Origin: Geobacillus jurassicus NBRC 107829
GTDB taxonomy: Bacteria > Bacillota > Bacilli > Bacillales > Anoxybacillaceae
Direction: 5' to 3'
NCBI RefSeq assembly: GCF_001544315.1
Contig: NZ_BCQG01000008.1
Location: 1 to 64,000, forward strand
Length of the DNA stretch: 64,000 nt
Both the position numbers and the translations under genes were made by a program. The notes under the pieces were generated by a model that saw only the letters and a list, made by a program, of their open reading frames with translations, was not told the DNA's origin and did not search any database. Each line of letters begins with the position of its first letter. Positions within the stretch are counted from its first letter, which is position 1. Of this stretch, positions 38,065 to 47,098 are shown in pieces.

Positions 38065-38084
38065 CGACAGCCACTCTCCTTACC

Positions 38085-38552
38085 TTAGATTTCAACGGTG
38101 ACAACTCCTTCTTTGGCGGTGAACGGAGCCGGATCCATTCGTTTTTTTCCTGCGGTCAGATCGGAAAAAAATCCCTCGCTGATCTCGTATCCGTCAATTT
38201 TTCCCAACTGCCCGTCAAAATATACGTCATCGAGCAATCCAATCGTTGTTCCGTCCGCGGCGACAACCATGCTGCCGGCGAGGCCGCGTTCACCGTAAAG
38301 AGAGTGGCCGCTGTCAGGAGAAGGAAACGGCTGGAAGCTGCCCGAATCGCGGATGATGATCCGCTCGTTGTCGAACGATTGCACGGCCGAAAGCGGCAAG
38401 TAGCGGCGGCGGCCAAACAAGCCGCTCCGTTCCGCAACAAACCCTTTGACCGCGCCGTGGCTGGTAAACCAAATGTCAGCGATCGTTCCGACCATTTTTC
38501 CCGTCGTTTGTTCGTAAATGGGAAGCCCTTTGATGTCGGAAAACGTCCGCAT
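38085..38552 (-). CDS. yrrD: PRC-barrel domain protein YrrD
   Basis: A 155-residue protein with two PRC-barrel-like beta domains (MRTFSDIKGLPIYEQTTGKMVGTIADIWF and GSMVVAADGTTIGLLDDVYFDGQLGKIDGYEIS), each with the typical GxxVGxVxDxxF pattern. PRC-barrels occur in RimM and in photosynthetic and sporulation (YlmC/YmxH) proteins. It follows recD2 as in B. subtilis. The ATG at 38552 lies behind GGTGGGAG. Function unknown. Confidence 0.87.
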   Translation of the reverse strand: MRTFSDIKGLPIYEQTTGKMVGTIADIWFTSHGAVKGFVAERSGLFGRRRYLPLSAVQSFDNERIIIRDSGSFQPFPSPDSGHSLYGERGLAGSMVVAADGTTIGLLDDVYFDGQLGKIDGYEISEGFFSDLTAGKKRMDPAPFTAKEGVVTVEI

Positions 38553-38577
38553 GATTCTCCCACCTTTCCAGCCACCT

Positions 38578-40938
38578 TTAGCTTGACTCATCGACCATAA
38601 AGTCATACGGCGTAACGTTTTCCATTCCTATGTTCGCGTCTTCAAGCGGCAGCTCGCCCTCGACAAGCGGCATCACCGCCCCCGCCAGCTTCTCAGCGAG
38701 CCCCGTCTGGCGCGCCTCATCGCCTTGCTTGGCGACGCCGAACCGAAACGCCTCCTCTTCGCCGCACAAAATGAGAAACTGTTTGCTTCTTGTCACCGCG
38801 GTATACAGCAAATTCCTCTTCAACATCCGGTAATAGCTTTTGACGACAGGCAAAATGACGATCGGAAATTCGCTTCCTTGCGCTTTGTGGACGGAGCAAC
38901 AGTACGCATGGGTAATTTGCCCTAAATCTTGCCGGGTGTACGTCACTTCAATACCGTCAAACGAGACGACGAGCAAGTCTTGCTTTTCCGTATTTTCTTT
39001 GGCGTAAAAAATGGCGACGACTTCGCCGATGTCGCCGTTAAAGACGTTGTCTTCCGGCTGGTTGACAAGCTGAAGCACTTTATCGCCGACACGATAGACG
39101 ACCTCGCCGACCGACAGCTCCCGCTTCCCCTCGGCCGGCGGGTTGAACAGCTCTTGAAGCGCTTTGTTCAATTGATCGATGCCTGCCGGACCGCGATACA
39201 TCGGAGCAAGCACTTGAATGTCTTTCACGGAAAATCCTTTTTTGCGCGCGTTGTCAGCAATTTGCCGCACGACGTCGACGACCTGTCCGGCGCGGCAGCG
39301 GATGAATGAACGGTCCGCCTTCGGGGCGGTCACATCGGCCGGCACGATGCCTCGTTTCATCGCGTGGGCCAGCTCGATGATCGACGACCCTTCCGCTTGG
39401 CGATACACTTCCGTCAGCCGAACCGATGGCACGACGCCTGAGCGCAGCAAGTCTTTCAGCACTTGCCCCGGACCGACGGACGGCAATTGATCCTCATCGC
39501 CGACGAAAATGACTTGCATGCCGTTTGGCACAGCTTTTAACAGCTGGTTAGCGAGCCATGTGTCGACCATCGACATCTCGTCAACGACAAGCAGCTTGCC
39601 GGAAATCGGCTCGTTTTCATCGCGGCTGAACCCCTCCGCCCCGTTCCAGCCGAGCAGCCGATGGATCGTCGCCGCCGGCAGTCCGGTCGCCTCGCTCATC
39701 CGCTTCGCCGCCCGGCCGGTCGGCGCGGCGAGCAACACCGGAAACGGCTCGCCGTTTTTGTAATGAGCCGGGTCAAGCGACAAGCCGTTCAACGCGGCAA
39801 ACAGCTCGACAATGCCTTTGATCACCGTCGTTTTTCCCGTTCCCGGGCCGCCGGTCAAAATAAACAACGGCGAGGAAAGCGCCCGTTGGATCGCCTCCTT
39901 CTGCTGGAGGGCGAATTGTATGCCGATCCTCTCTTCAAGCGCCCCAAGCGCCAGCAAAAACTCCGACTCAGCAAACGCTGCAGGCGGCGTCTGCCCGAGC
40001 AGACGCCGAATGTTTGAAACGATTCCTTTTTCGGCGAAATAAAGAGACGGAAGATAATAGCGGCCTTGCTCAGCGATCAGCTTTCCTTCTTCGCTTAACA
40101 TGAGGAGCATCTGGCTGATGGCTTGTCCATCGACGGCGCCGCTCGGCCTTCCTTCGAGCAGCCTCCCGATGCGGTCAATCAGCTCTTCCTCGCGCAAATA
40201 AACATGCCCTTCCTGCAAGCATGCTTGCTCGAGAACAAACAACGAGGCGGCGCGCAGCCGGGCCGGATGGCTGCCGGAAATGCCAAGATGGCGGCCGATT
40301 TCATCCGCTCGGCCGAAGCCGATCCCTTCAATATCCTCAACGAGCTGGTACGGGTTCTCGTGGATGATGTCGATCGCTTCTTCGCCATATGCCTGGTAAA
40401 TTTTCATGGCCAGCTGCGGGCCAAATCCAAGCTGGGCAAGGGCGATCATCGTCTGTTCAAGCCCTTCGTGGGCGCGGAGCGATTCATACAGCTGCTTCGC
40501 TTTTTTCTTCGTCAGCTTCGGCACCCGCTCAAGCGCCCCCGGATCGCGCAAAATCACCGCAATCGCGTTTTCGCCGAGCGCCTCCACAATCGCGGCGGCT
40601 GTTTTTTTGCCGATCCCTTTAAACAACCCGCTCGATAAATAATGAATGACCCCTTCTTTCGTGTTTGGGAGCTGTTTGCGGAATTGTTCGGCCGCATATT
40701 GGCGGCCAAAACGCGGGTGGTGGCGGAATTGTCCGTAAAAGACGTAGACGTCCCCTTCGTTTAGGAGCGGAAAATAGCCAGTGACGACGACTTCTTCCTC
40801 GCCGAGCGCTTCGTTCGTTTCCTCAACGCGCACACGGACGACCGTATACAGCGTTTCCTCGTTATGAAAAATGACGGCTAAGCATACCCCTTTAATGAAC
40901 GTACGCCCGTCAAGGGCAAGCGTTTGTTGCTCTTGCAA
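38578..40938 (-). CDS. recD2: RecD2-type DNA helicase
   Basis: 5'-3' superfamily 1B helicase without RecB or RecC partners, linked to replication fork maintenance, repair and mismatch processing. The 786-residue protein has an N-terminal region with helix-hairpin-helix motifs (GLFKGIGKKTAAAIVEALG), then Walker A GGPGTGKTT, DEMSMVD (motif II), GDEDQLPSVGPG (motif III) and the C-terminal CCSVHKAQGSEFPIVILP (motif V) and YTAVTRSKQFLILCG (motif VI). The start appears to be TTG 40938, behind GGGGAAGG. Confidence 0.94.
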   Translation of the reverse strand: MQEQQTLALDGRTFIKGVCLAVIFHNEETLYTVVRVRVEETNEALGEEEVVVTGYFPLLNEGDVYVFYGQFRHHPRFGRQYAAEQFRKQLPNTKEGVIHYLSSGLFKGIGKKTAAAIVEALGENAIAVILRDPGALERVPKLTKKKAKQLYESLRAHEGLEQTMIALAQLGFGPQLAMKIYQAYGEEAIDIIHENPYQLVEDIEGIGFGRADEIGRHLGISGSHPARLRAASLFVLEQACLQEGHVYLREEELIDRIGRLLEGRPSGAVDGQAISQMLLMLSEEGKLIAEQGRYYLPSLYFAEKGIVSNIRRLLGQTPPAAFAESEFLLALGALEERIGIQFALQQKEAIQRALSSPLFILTGGPGTGKTTVIKGIVELFAALNGLSLDPAHYKNGEPFPVLLAAPTGRAAKRMSEATGLPAATIHRLLGWNGAEGFSRDENEPISGKLLVVDEMSMVDTWLANQLLKAVPNGMQVIFVGDEDQLPSVGPGQVLKDLLRSGVVPSVRLTEVYRQAEGSSIIELAHAMKRGIVPADVTAPKADRSFIRCRAGQVVDVVRQIADNARKKGFSVKDIQVLAPMYRGPAGIDQLNKALQELFNPPAEGKRELSVGEVVYRVGDKVLQLVNQPEDNVFNGDIGEVVAIFYAKENTEKQDLLVVSFDGIEVTYTRQDLGQITHAYCCSVHKAQGSEFPIVILPVVKSYYRMLKRNLLYTAVTRSKQFLILCGEEEAFRFGVAKQGDEARQTGLAEKLAGAVMPLVEGELPLEDANIGMENVTPYDFMVDESS

Positions 40939-40956
40939 CAGCCTTCCCCTGCCTTT

Positions 40957-41619
40957 TTACGGCGCAAGCCGCTTTTCCATCAGTTTCTTTCCGTACCCGG
41001 CAAGCACGTGATCGGGCTTGGCGTCCAAGGCGGCGGCAAACATGGCGCGGGCGGCATGGAGGTCATCCTTGTACGCATAAATGACGCCTAAATTGTAGTA
41101 TGCATCGGCATGGTGCGGGTTGAGTTCCAATGTTTTTTCGAAATAGCGCTTCGCCTCATCGACGTAATCGAGAGTGGCGAGGCAAAGGCCAAGCTGAAAG
41201 AGCGCTTCGGCATCTGTTTCGTTCAATTCGGCCGCCCGCTGCAAATACGGCAGCGCCAGCCGCGGCATCTCAAGCCGCCATAATGACATGCCGAGCATAA
41301 AATGCGTATCGGCGTCATCGAGCCCGAGCCCGAGCGCCCGCTCGAACATGTCTTTCGCCAGGGCAAATTGTCCGCGTTTGTAATGCACCGTACCGATGCC
41401 GTAATACGCGGCTGCCGCCCGCTCGTCAAGCCTAAGCGCCTGCCGGAAGCACTCAAGCGCCTTCTCTTCCTCGCCGGCTGCGGCAAGCACGGTGCCGATG
41501 TTGATATAGCCGGCCGGGTCGTCCGGATGCTCTCCGACCGCCGCGGAAAAACAGCGGATGGCTTCCTCATACTTTCCTTCGCGCATATACGCCAAGCCTT
41601 GTTCGTTGAAATTGGCCAC
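40957..41619 (-). CDS. yrrB: TPR repeat protein YrrB
   Basis: A 220-residue protein made almost wholly of tetratricopeptide repeats, about six 34-residue units (GLAYMREGKYEEAIRCFSAA, NIGTVLAAAGEEEKALECFRQAL, GIGTVHYKRGQFALAKDMFERAL, and so on). It matches YrrB, encoded upstream of recD2 (yrrC) in B. subtilis. Such scaffolds bind partner proteins; the position between mnmA and recD2 has led to suggestions of a role in tRNA thiolation complexes, which is unproven. The start is GTG 41619 behind GGGGGG. Confidence 0.88.
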   Translation of the reverse strand: MANFNEQGLAYMREGKYEEAIRCFSAAVGEHPDDPAGYINIGTVLAAAGEEEKALECFRQALRLDERAAAAYYGIGTVHYKRGQFALAKDMFERALGLGLDDADTHFMLGMSLWRLEMPRLALPYLQRAAELNETDAEALFQLGLCLATLDYVDEAKRYFEKTLELNPHHADAYYNLGVIYAYKDDLHAARAMFAAALDAKPDHVLAGYGKKLMEKRLAP

Positions 41620-41707
41620 CGCCCATCCCCCCTGATTCAACGTGATTTTCAAGCAACATCCGCTATCCTAAAGCGGCAATGGAAGATCCCGCGCGCCGGC
41701 AAGGCGG

Positions 41708-42829
<1,122 letters not shown>

Positions 42830-43975
42830 TCACCCCCCTTTAGTGAGCCGTTTGACGATCTTCACCGTTTCTTCCGCCGCCCGCTCAATTTGTTCCGTCG
42901 TATTGCCGAGCCCAAAGCTGAAGCGGACGGACGAGCGGATGCGCTCCGACTGCCTTCCGCACATCGCAACAAGCACGTGCGATGGGTCGATCGACCCGGC
43001 CGTGCACGCCGACCCGCTTGAAGCGGCAATGCCGGCTAAATCCAAGTTCACAAGCAGCGATTCGACGTTCGTTCCTGGGAAGGCGACATTCAAAATATGC
43101 GGCAAGCCATCCGGGCTGCCGTTGACCGCATAATCGATTCCGGAGGAGCGGAAAATCGCAAGCATCGCCTCACGCCACGCCGTATATTGCCGGCGTTTCT
43201 CCTCCCTTGTCCGCTCGGCGATTTCCGCCGCCTGCGCCAAACCGATGATGCCGGGAACGTTTTCTGTGCCAGCGCGCCGTTTCCGCTCTTGTTCGCCGCC
43301 GAAAAGAAGCGGAGTGATGCGGACCGTCTCCCGAACATACAACGCCCCGCTTCCTTTTGGACCGTTGATTTTATGCGCCGAAAGCGACAGCAAGTCAATC
43401 CCGTATTCATTCACATCGATCGGAAGAAGCCCGTATGCTTGTACGGCATCGGTATGAAAGTAAGCCGGGTGATCGCGCAGCAGCGCGCCGATTTCGCGGA
43501 TCGGCTGGATCGTGCCGACTTCGTTGTTGGCAAACATGACCGACACTAAAATCGTCTCATCGCGCAGCGCGGCCTTGACATCCTCTGCCGATACCGTCCC
43601 TTGTTCGTCAACCGGCAAATACGTGACCTCGAACCCGTGCTTCTCTAAGTATTCACAAGCGCGCAGCACCGCATGATGCTCAATGGCGGTCGTAATAATA
43701 TGATAGCCGCGGCCGCGGTTCGCTATGGCCGTTCCGATGACCGCAAAGTTATCCGCCTCAGTGCCGCCGCTTGTAAACACGATCTCCGTCTCTTTCGCCC
43801 CGATGGAACGGGCGACAACGGCTCGCGCTTCATCGACCGCCCGGCGGCTTTGCCGGCCAAAATAATGGATGCTTGACGGGTTGCCGAACTGTTCGGTCAT
43901 CCACTGGACCATGCCGGCCGCCACGTCCGGATGGACCGGAGACGTTGCCGCATGATCCAAATAAATCCGTTCCAA
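42830..43975 (-). CDS. yrvO: Cysteine desulfurase (YrvO/IscS-type) for tRNA thiolation
   Basis: PLP enzyme that transfers sulfur from cysteine to MnmA. The 381-residue product has HAATSPVHPDV at the start, the PLP Lys in LSLSAHKINGPKGSGALY, and the active-site Cys in SSGSACTAGSIDPSHVL with the extended loop of IscS-type enzymes. Its place between cymR and mnmA is the same as yrvO of B. subtilis. The start is TTG 43975 behind AAAGGAGAATGG. It uses cysteine, the effector of the neighbouring cymR system. Confidence 0.94.
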   Translation of the reverse strand: MERIYLDHAATSPVHPDVAAGMVQWMTEQFGNPSSIHYFGRQSRRAVDEARAVVARSIGAKETEIVFTSGGTEADNFAVIGTAIANRGRGYHIITTAIEHHAVLRACEYLEKHGFEVTYLPVDEQGTVSAEDVKAALRDETILVSVMFANNEVGTIQPIREIGALLRDHPAYFHTDAVQAYGLLPIDVNEYGIDLLSLSAHKINGPKGSGALYVRETVRITPLLFGGEQERKRRAGTENVPGIIGLAQAAEIAERTREEKRRQYTAWREAMLAIFRSSGIDYAVNGSPDGLPHILNVAFPGTNVESLLVNLDLAGIAASSGSACTAGSIDPSHVLVAMCGRQSERIRSSVRFSFGLGNTTEQIERAAEETVKIVKRLTKGG

Positions 43976-44014
43976 CAGCCATTCTCCTTTCCTTTCTGTG
44001 CTTTTAATGTGCTT

Positions 44015-44431
44015 TTAAATATAAAACATATATGCCCCTTCATCCCCGTCGCTATACTTCGCCAAATCTTCGAGCGTCGTGCTGTCGAGCACTTCCTCGA
44101 CCGCATCGCGGATGCGAATCCATAGCTCGCGCTTCGCCGGCTCTTCCTCGTCGAGCTCCTCGACTGGGGTCAGCGGCCCTTCAAGCACGCGCAAAATGTC
44201 GCCGGCGGTAATTTTCGCCGGATGCTCAGCAAGCACGTAGCCGCCATACGCTCCGCGGATGCTTTTGACAAGCCCGGCGTTGCGCAGCGGCGTGACGAGC
44301 TGCTCTAAATAATGTTCCGATAAATTGTTCGCCTTGGCGATCGAACGAAGCGAGATCGGGCGATCGCCATATTTTTTCGCCAATTCGATCATAATCGTCA
44401 GCCCATATCGGCCTTTCGTCGAAATTTTCAT
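44015..44431 (-). CDS. cymR: Cysteine metabolism repressor CymR
   Basis: Rrf2-family winged-helix regulator. The 138-residue protein begins MKISTKGRYGLTIMIELAKKYGDRPISLRSIAKANNLSEHYLEQ, with the recognition helix followed by GAYGGYVLA in the wing. It contains no cysteine at all, so unlike IscR or NsrR it cannot hold an iron-sulfur cluster; in B. subtilis CymR acts in complex with CysK to sense cysteine. Likely targets include the yrrT operon at 20-24 kb. The ATG at 44431 follows GGGGGGATAAA. The leader upstream is long and GC-rich. Confidence 0.93.
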   Translation of the reverse strand: MKISTKGRYGLTIMIELAKKYGDRPISLRSIAKANNLSEHYLEQLVTPLRNAGLVKSIRGAYGGYVLAEHPAKITAGDILRVLEGPLTPVEELDEEEPAKRELWIRIRDAVEEVLDSTTLEDLAKYSDGDEGAYMFYI

Positions 44432-44621
44432 TTTATCCCCCCTAACGGCTTCACCCTTGCACCTGAGCGCCGGCCGGCCGCAACAAAGCGGCTTGTCATC
44501 TTCCGGCATTGCGGCAGCGCCAAGCCGGCAAAATAAATGCCCCAACGCAGCCTTGGGGTAAATGGATGCACCATTGTAAACACGCGACTCCTCTGTTCAG
44601 TCAATCGCCTGTGTTATTATA
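44432..44621 (-). promoter_or_regulatory. Promoter and long leader of cymR
   Basis: A perfect TATAAT -10 (44621-44616, minus) overlaps the end of rarA and has only a weak -35. The resulting leader of about 175 bases holds a CCCCAA / TTGGGG hairpin (44539-44557) followed by TTTATTTT, and GC-rich dyads near 44470-44520. It has no gene. An attenuating or structured leader is possible. Confidence 0.4.
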
Positions 44622-44640
44622 CCATAAAAGCCTCTTCCCT

Positions 44641-45936
44641 TCACGGCCGAACCTTGCCCTCTTGTTTCAACTGCTCAAGCCGACGGTATACTTTGGCGTA
44701 ATGCTTTTCCTCGCCATGCTCTTTCGGTTCATAATAGCGGACGCCTTCAAGAACAGATGGCAAATAAGCTTGCGCCACCCAACCATTCGGGTAGTCGTGC
44801 GGATACAAGTACCCTTGTCCGTGGCCGAGCGCGGCCGCTCCTTTGTAATGGGCGTCTTTCAAATGGTCAGGGATGTCGCCGAGCTTGCCGGCGCGCACGT
44901 CGGCTAAAGCGGCATCAAGCGCCTTGTAGGCGCTGTTCGATTTCGGGCTCAAACAAAGCTCGATCGTCACAACCGAAAGCGGAATGCGCGCCTCCGGCAG
45001 CCCGAGCCGTTCCGCCGCGGACACCGCCGCTTGCACCTTTACCCCCATCATTGGATTGGCGAGCCCGATGTCTTCGTAAACAATGACGAGCAGCCGCCGG
45101 CAGACGGACGCCAAATCGCCGCCTTCAAGCAGGCGCGCCAAATAGTGGAGCGCGGCGTCCACGTCGCTGCCGCGCACGCTTTTTTGGAACGCGGACAACA
45201 GCGAATAGTAATGATCACCGTACTTGTCATGGGTGAATCCACGGTTCGCTGTGCACGAGGCAACGACGGCTTCATCAATGTAAAGGCAGCCGTCGCGTTC
45301 ATCAGCGGCGGCGACAGCCGCCTCAAGGAGCGACAGCGCCACGCGCGCATCCCCGCCGGCCGCTTCGGCGATGCGCCATAACAGCGCGTCATCGATGATC
45401 ACCGTCTGCGCCCCGACGCCCCGCTCCGGATCGGCGAGTGCCCGTTTTAAAATGACGAGCAAATCGGCCGGCTCAAGCCGTTTTAACTGCTGAATTTGCC
45501 CGCACCGGCTGCGGATCGCCGGGTTGACTTCATGAAACGGATTTTCCGTCGTCGCTCCAATCAAAGTGATAAGCCCTGATTCAAGATGGGGGAGCAAGAC
45601 ATCTTGCTGCGCCTTATTCAGCCGATGGATTTCGTCGATAAACAGCAGGACGTTCCCTGACCAGCGCGCCGCTTCGGCTGCCTCTTCGATCTCTTTTTTT
45701 CCGGCTGATGTCGCGTTGATGGCAACGAGCTCCCGCCCAGCAGTGCGGGCGATGGCGTAAGCAAGCGACGTCTTCCCCGTCCCTGGCTCCCCATACAGCA
45801 ACAGCGATGGTACATATCCTTTTTTCACCATTTTGTAAAGCGGCGTCTCCCGCCCGATGATATGGGCTTGCCCTACGATTTCATCAATCGTCCGCGGACG
45901 CATTCGCAGCGCAAGCGGCTCCGTCGTTGTGGGCAT
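44641..45936 (-). CDS. rarA: Replication-associated recombination protein A
   Basis: AAA+ ATPase of the RarA/MgsA/WRNIP1 family that acts at stalled replication forks with SSB. The 431-residue protein has Walker A GEPGTGKTSLAY, Walker B LLFIDEIHR, sensor 1 IGATTENPFHEV and the C-terminal tetramerization domain (DVDAALHYLARLLEGGDLASVCRRLLVIVYEDIGLANP). It is B. subtilis yrvN. The ATG has GAGGAGGGG upstream; the gene precedes cymR as in B. subtilis. Confidence 0.95.
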   Translation of the reverse strand: MPTTTEPLALRMRPRTIDEIVGQAHIIGRETPLYKMVKKGYVPSLLLYGEPGTGKTSLAYAIARTAGRELVAINATSAGKKEIEEAAEAARWSGNVLLFIDEIHRLNKAQQDVLLPHLESGLITLIGATTENPFHEVNPAIRSRCGQIQQLKRLEPADLLVILKRALADPERGVGAQTVIIDDALLWRIAEAAGGDARVALSLLEAAVAAADERDGCLYIDEAVVASCTANRGFTHDKYGDHYYSLLSAFQKSVRGSDVDAALHYLARLLEGGDLASVCRRLLVIVYEDIGLANPMMGVKVQAAVSAAERLGLPEARIPLSVVTIELCLSPKSNSAYKALDAALADVRAGKLGDIPDHLKDAHYKGAAALGHGQGYLYPHDYPNGWVAQAYLPSVLEGVRYYEPKEHGEEKHYAKVYRRLEQLKQEGKVRP

Positions 45937-45949
45937 GCCGACCCCTCCT

Positions 45950-46090
45950 CGAGATTGATGGCGCTTTGTTCGCAGACATTATTCGATGCCGTCGATCCAT
46001 GTGGGACGAATGGGACTGTTTGTTGCCGGCATGAGAGGGCGTCTCCCATACATCGGCATCTCCCCAAGGGGACATCGACGGTTTTTAACA
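45950..46090 (+). ncRNA. Candidate structured small RNA between rarA and the TetR gene
   Basis: CCGTCGAT (45989-45996) pairs exactly with ATCGACGG (46074-46081), which is followed by five T residues. Inside, ATGGGA (46010-46015) pairs with TCCCAT (46044-46049) and TCCC-CAAG-GGGA forms a hairpin (46061-46072). A plausible promoter, TTGATG with CATTAT about 16 bases later, lies just before the first arm. No protein frame fits. The identity is unknown; this is a fold-based inference. Confidence 0.4.
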
Positions 46091-46139
46091 GATTTCTGAA
46101 AGAAGTCTCCCCCTTCAGGCAAAGCTCAGTGGGAGCAGT

Positions 46140-47000
46140 TCACTGAAAATAGCGTTCAATGGCTTTCTTCAACTCATTGAGCAGCGGAAGCGAGTGTTTC
46201 TCCAAATAGAGCAGAAGCGCTTCCACCATAAACCGCCTAGCCGTTTCCCCTTTCTCGATTTCTTCCTTCAGCAAGTGCAGCGAGCGAAGAATGTCGTCTT
46301 CAGACGGGCGCATCGCCGTCATGCGCTCTAAACAGCGGATGGCCCGTTCTTTCCATTGGCGTCGCTCTTGGGTTGCAGCAGCAATATAATCCGCCATCAT
46401 CGTTTCATCCAAAAGCCCTGCCTTTTCGTCAAGCAGGCTGGCCACAATGGCATCAAGCCGGCCGAGCAAGAATGGGGCGAGCTTCTCAGGAAGCAGCGGC
46501 TTTCGATCCACCGCCAGGTAAATCAAATATTCTTTCAGCATTCCGTTGAGCATCGCCGCGCAATCAAACGAAACCGGACGCACTTGTTCGCCATATATGT
46601 CTTCAATCGCCCGGCGGTACCAGTTGAGTGTGTGGGCGCGGATGCGGAACACCAGGTGCTGCACCTCATCACTTACCTTCACCGCTTGTTCGCCCAACTG
46701 CATTTGCACCAGCTCTTTATGTTCGTCAAACAGCCGAATTTGCGCGGTCAACTGGCGGCAAAACCGCTCGCGCGCCGTTAAGGCCGGATCCGCCCCGATT
46801 TGTCTAAGTTGGCGAAACAGGACTTCATAATGGTAGCGGAAAATCGACACAGCCAACTCTTCTTTTGATTTGAAATAATTGTAAATCGAACCTTTAGCTA
46901 CACCGCTCCGCTCGGCAATCTCTTGCATGGAGGTAGCGTGGTAGCCTTTTTCGGCGAATAATTTCATTGCGGTTTCAATGACGTCCTCTTTCCGACCCAA
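46140..47000 (-). CDS. TetR/AcrR family transcriptional regulator
   Basis: A 286-residue one-component repressor. The N-terminal helix-turn-helix is textbook TetR (IETAMKLFAEKGYHATSMQEIAERSGVAKGSIYNYFKSKEELAVSIF); the long helical remainder is the ligand-binding domain. I place the start at TTG 47000, six bases after AAGGAG, because a TATAAT (47040-47035, minus) makes the upstream ATG codons untranscribed. It lies directly downstream of the RND pump gene and is the likely regulator of the pump through the twin sites at 50.17-50.21 kb. Confidence 0.88.
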   Translation of the reverse strand: MGRKEDVIETAMKLFAEKGYHATSMQEIAERSGVAKGSIYNYFKSKEELAVSIFRYHYEVLFRQLRQIGADPALTARERFCRQLTAQIRLFDEHKELVQMQLGEQAVKVSDEVQHLVFRIRAHTLNWYRRAIEDIYGEQVRPVSFDCAAMLNGMLKEYLIYLAVDRKPLLPEKLAPFLLGRLDAIVASLLDEKAGLLDETMMADYIAAATQERRQWKERAIRCLERMTAMRPSEDDILRSLHLLKEEIEKGETARRFMVEALLLYLEKHSLPLLNELKKAIERYFQ

Positions 47001-47055
47001 TGTTTTCTCCTTCCTTACTCCGTCTTTCATGTCCATTATAGTCGATCGTGCAATG

Positions 47056-47091
47056 AAAAAAAATGACGGATGACCGATGATCCGGCCATCC
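47056..47091 (-). terminator. Terminator after the RND pump gene
   Basis: GGATGACCG (47068-47076) pairs with CGGCCATCC (47083-47091) around a six-base loop, followed by a T8 tract on the minus strand. It separates the pump gene from the TetR gene. Confidence 0.75.
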
Positions 47092-47098
47092 AGCCCTG

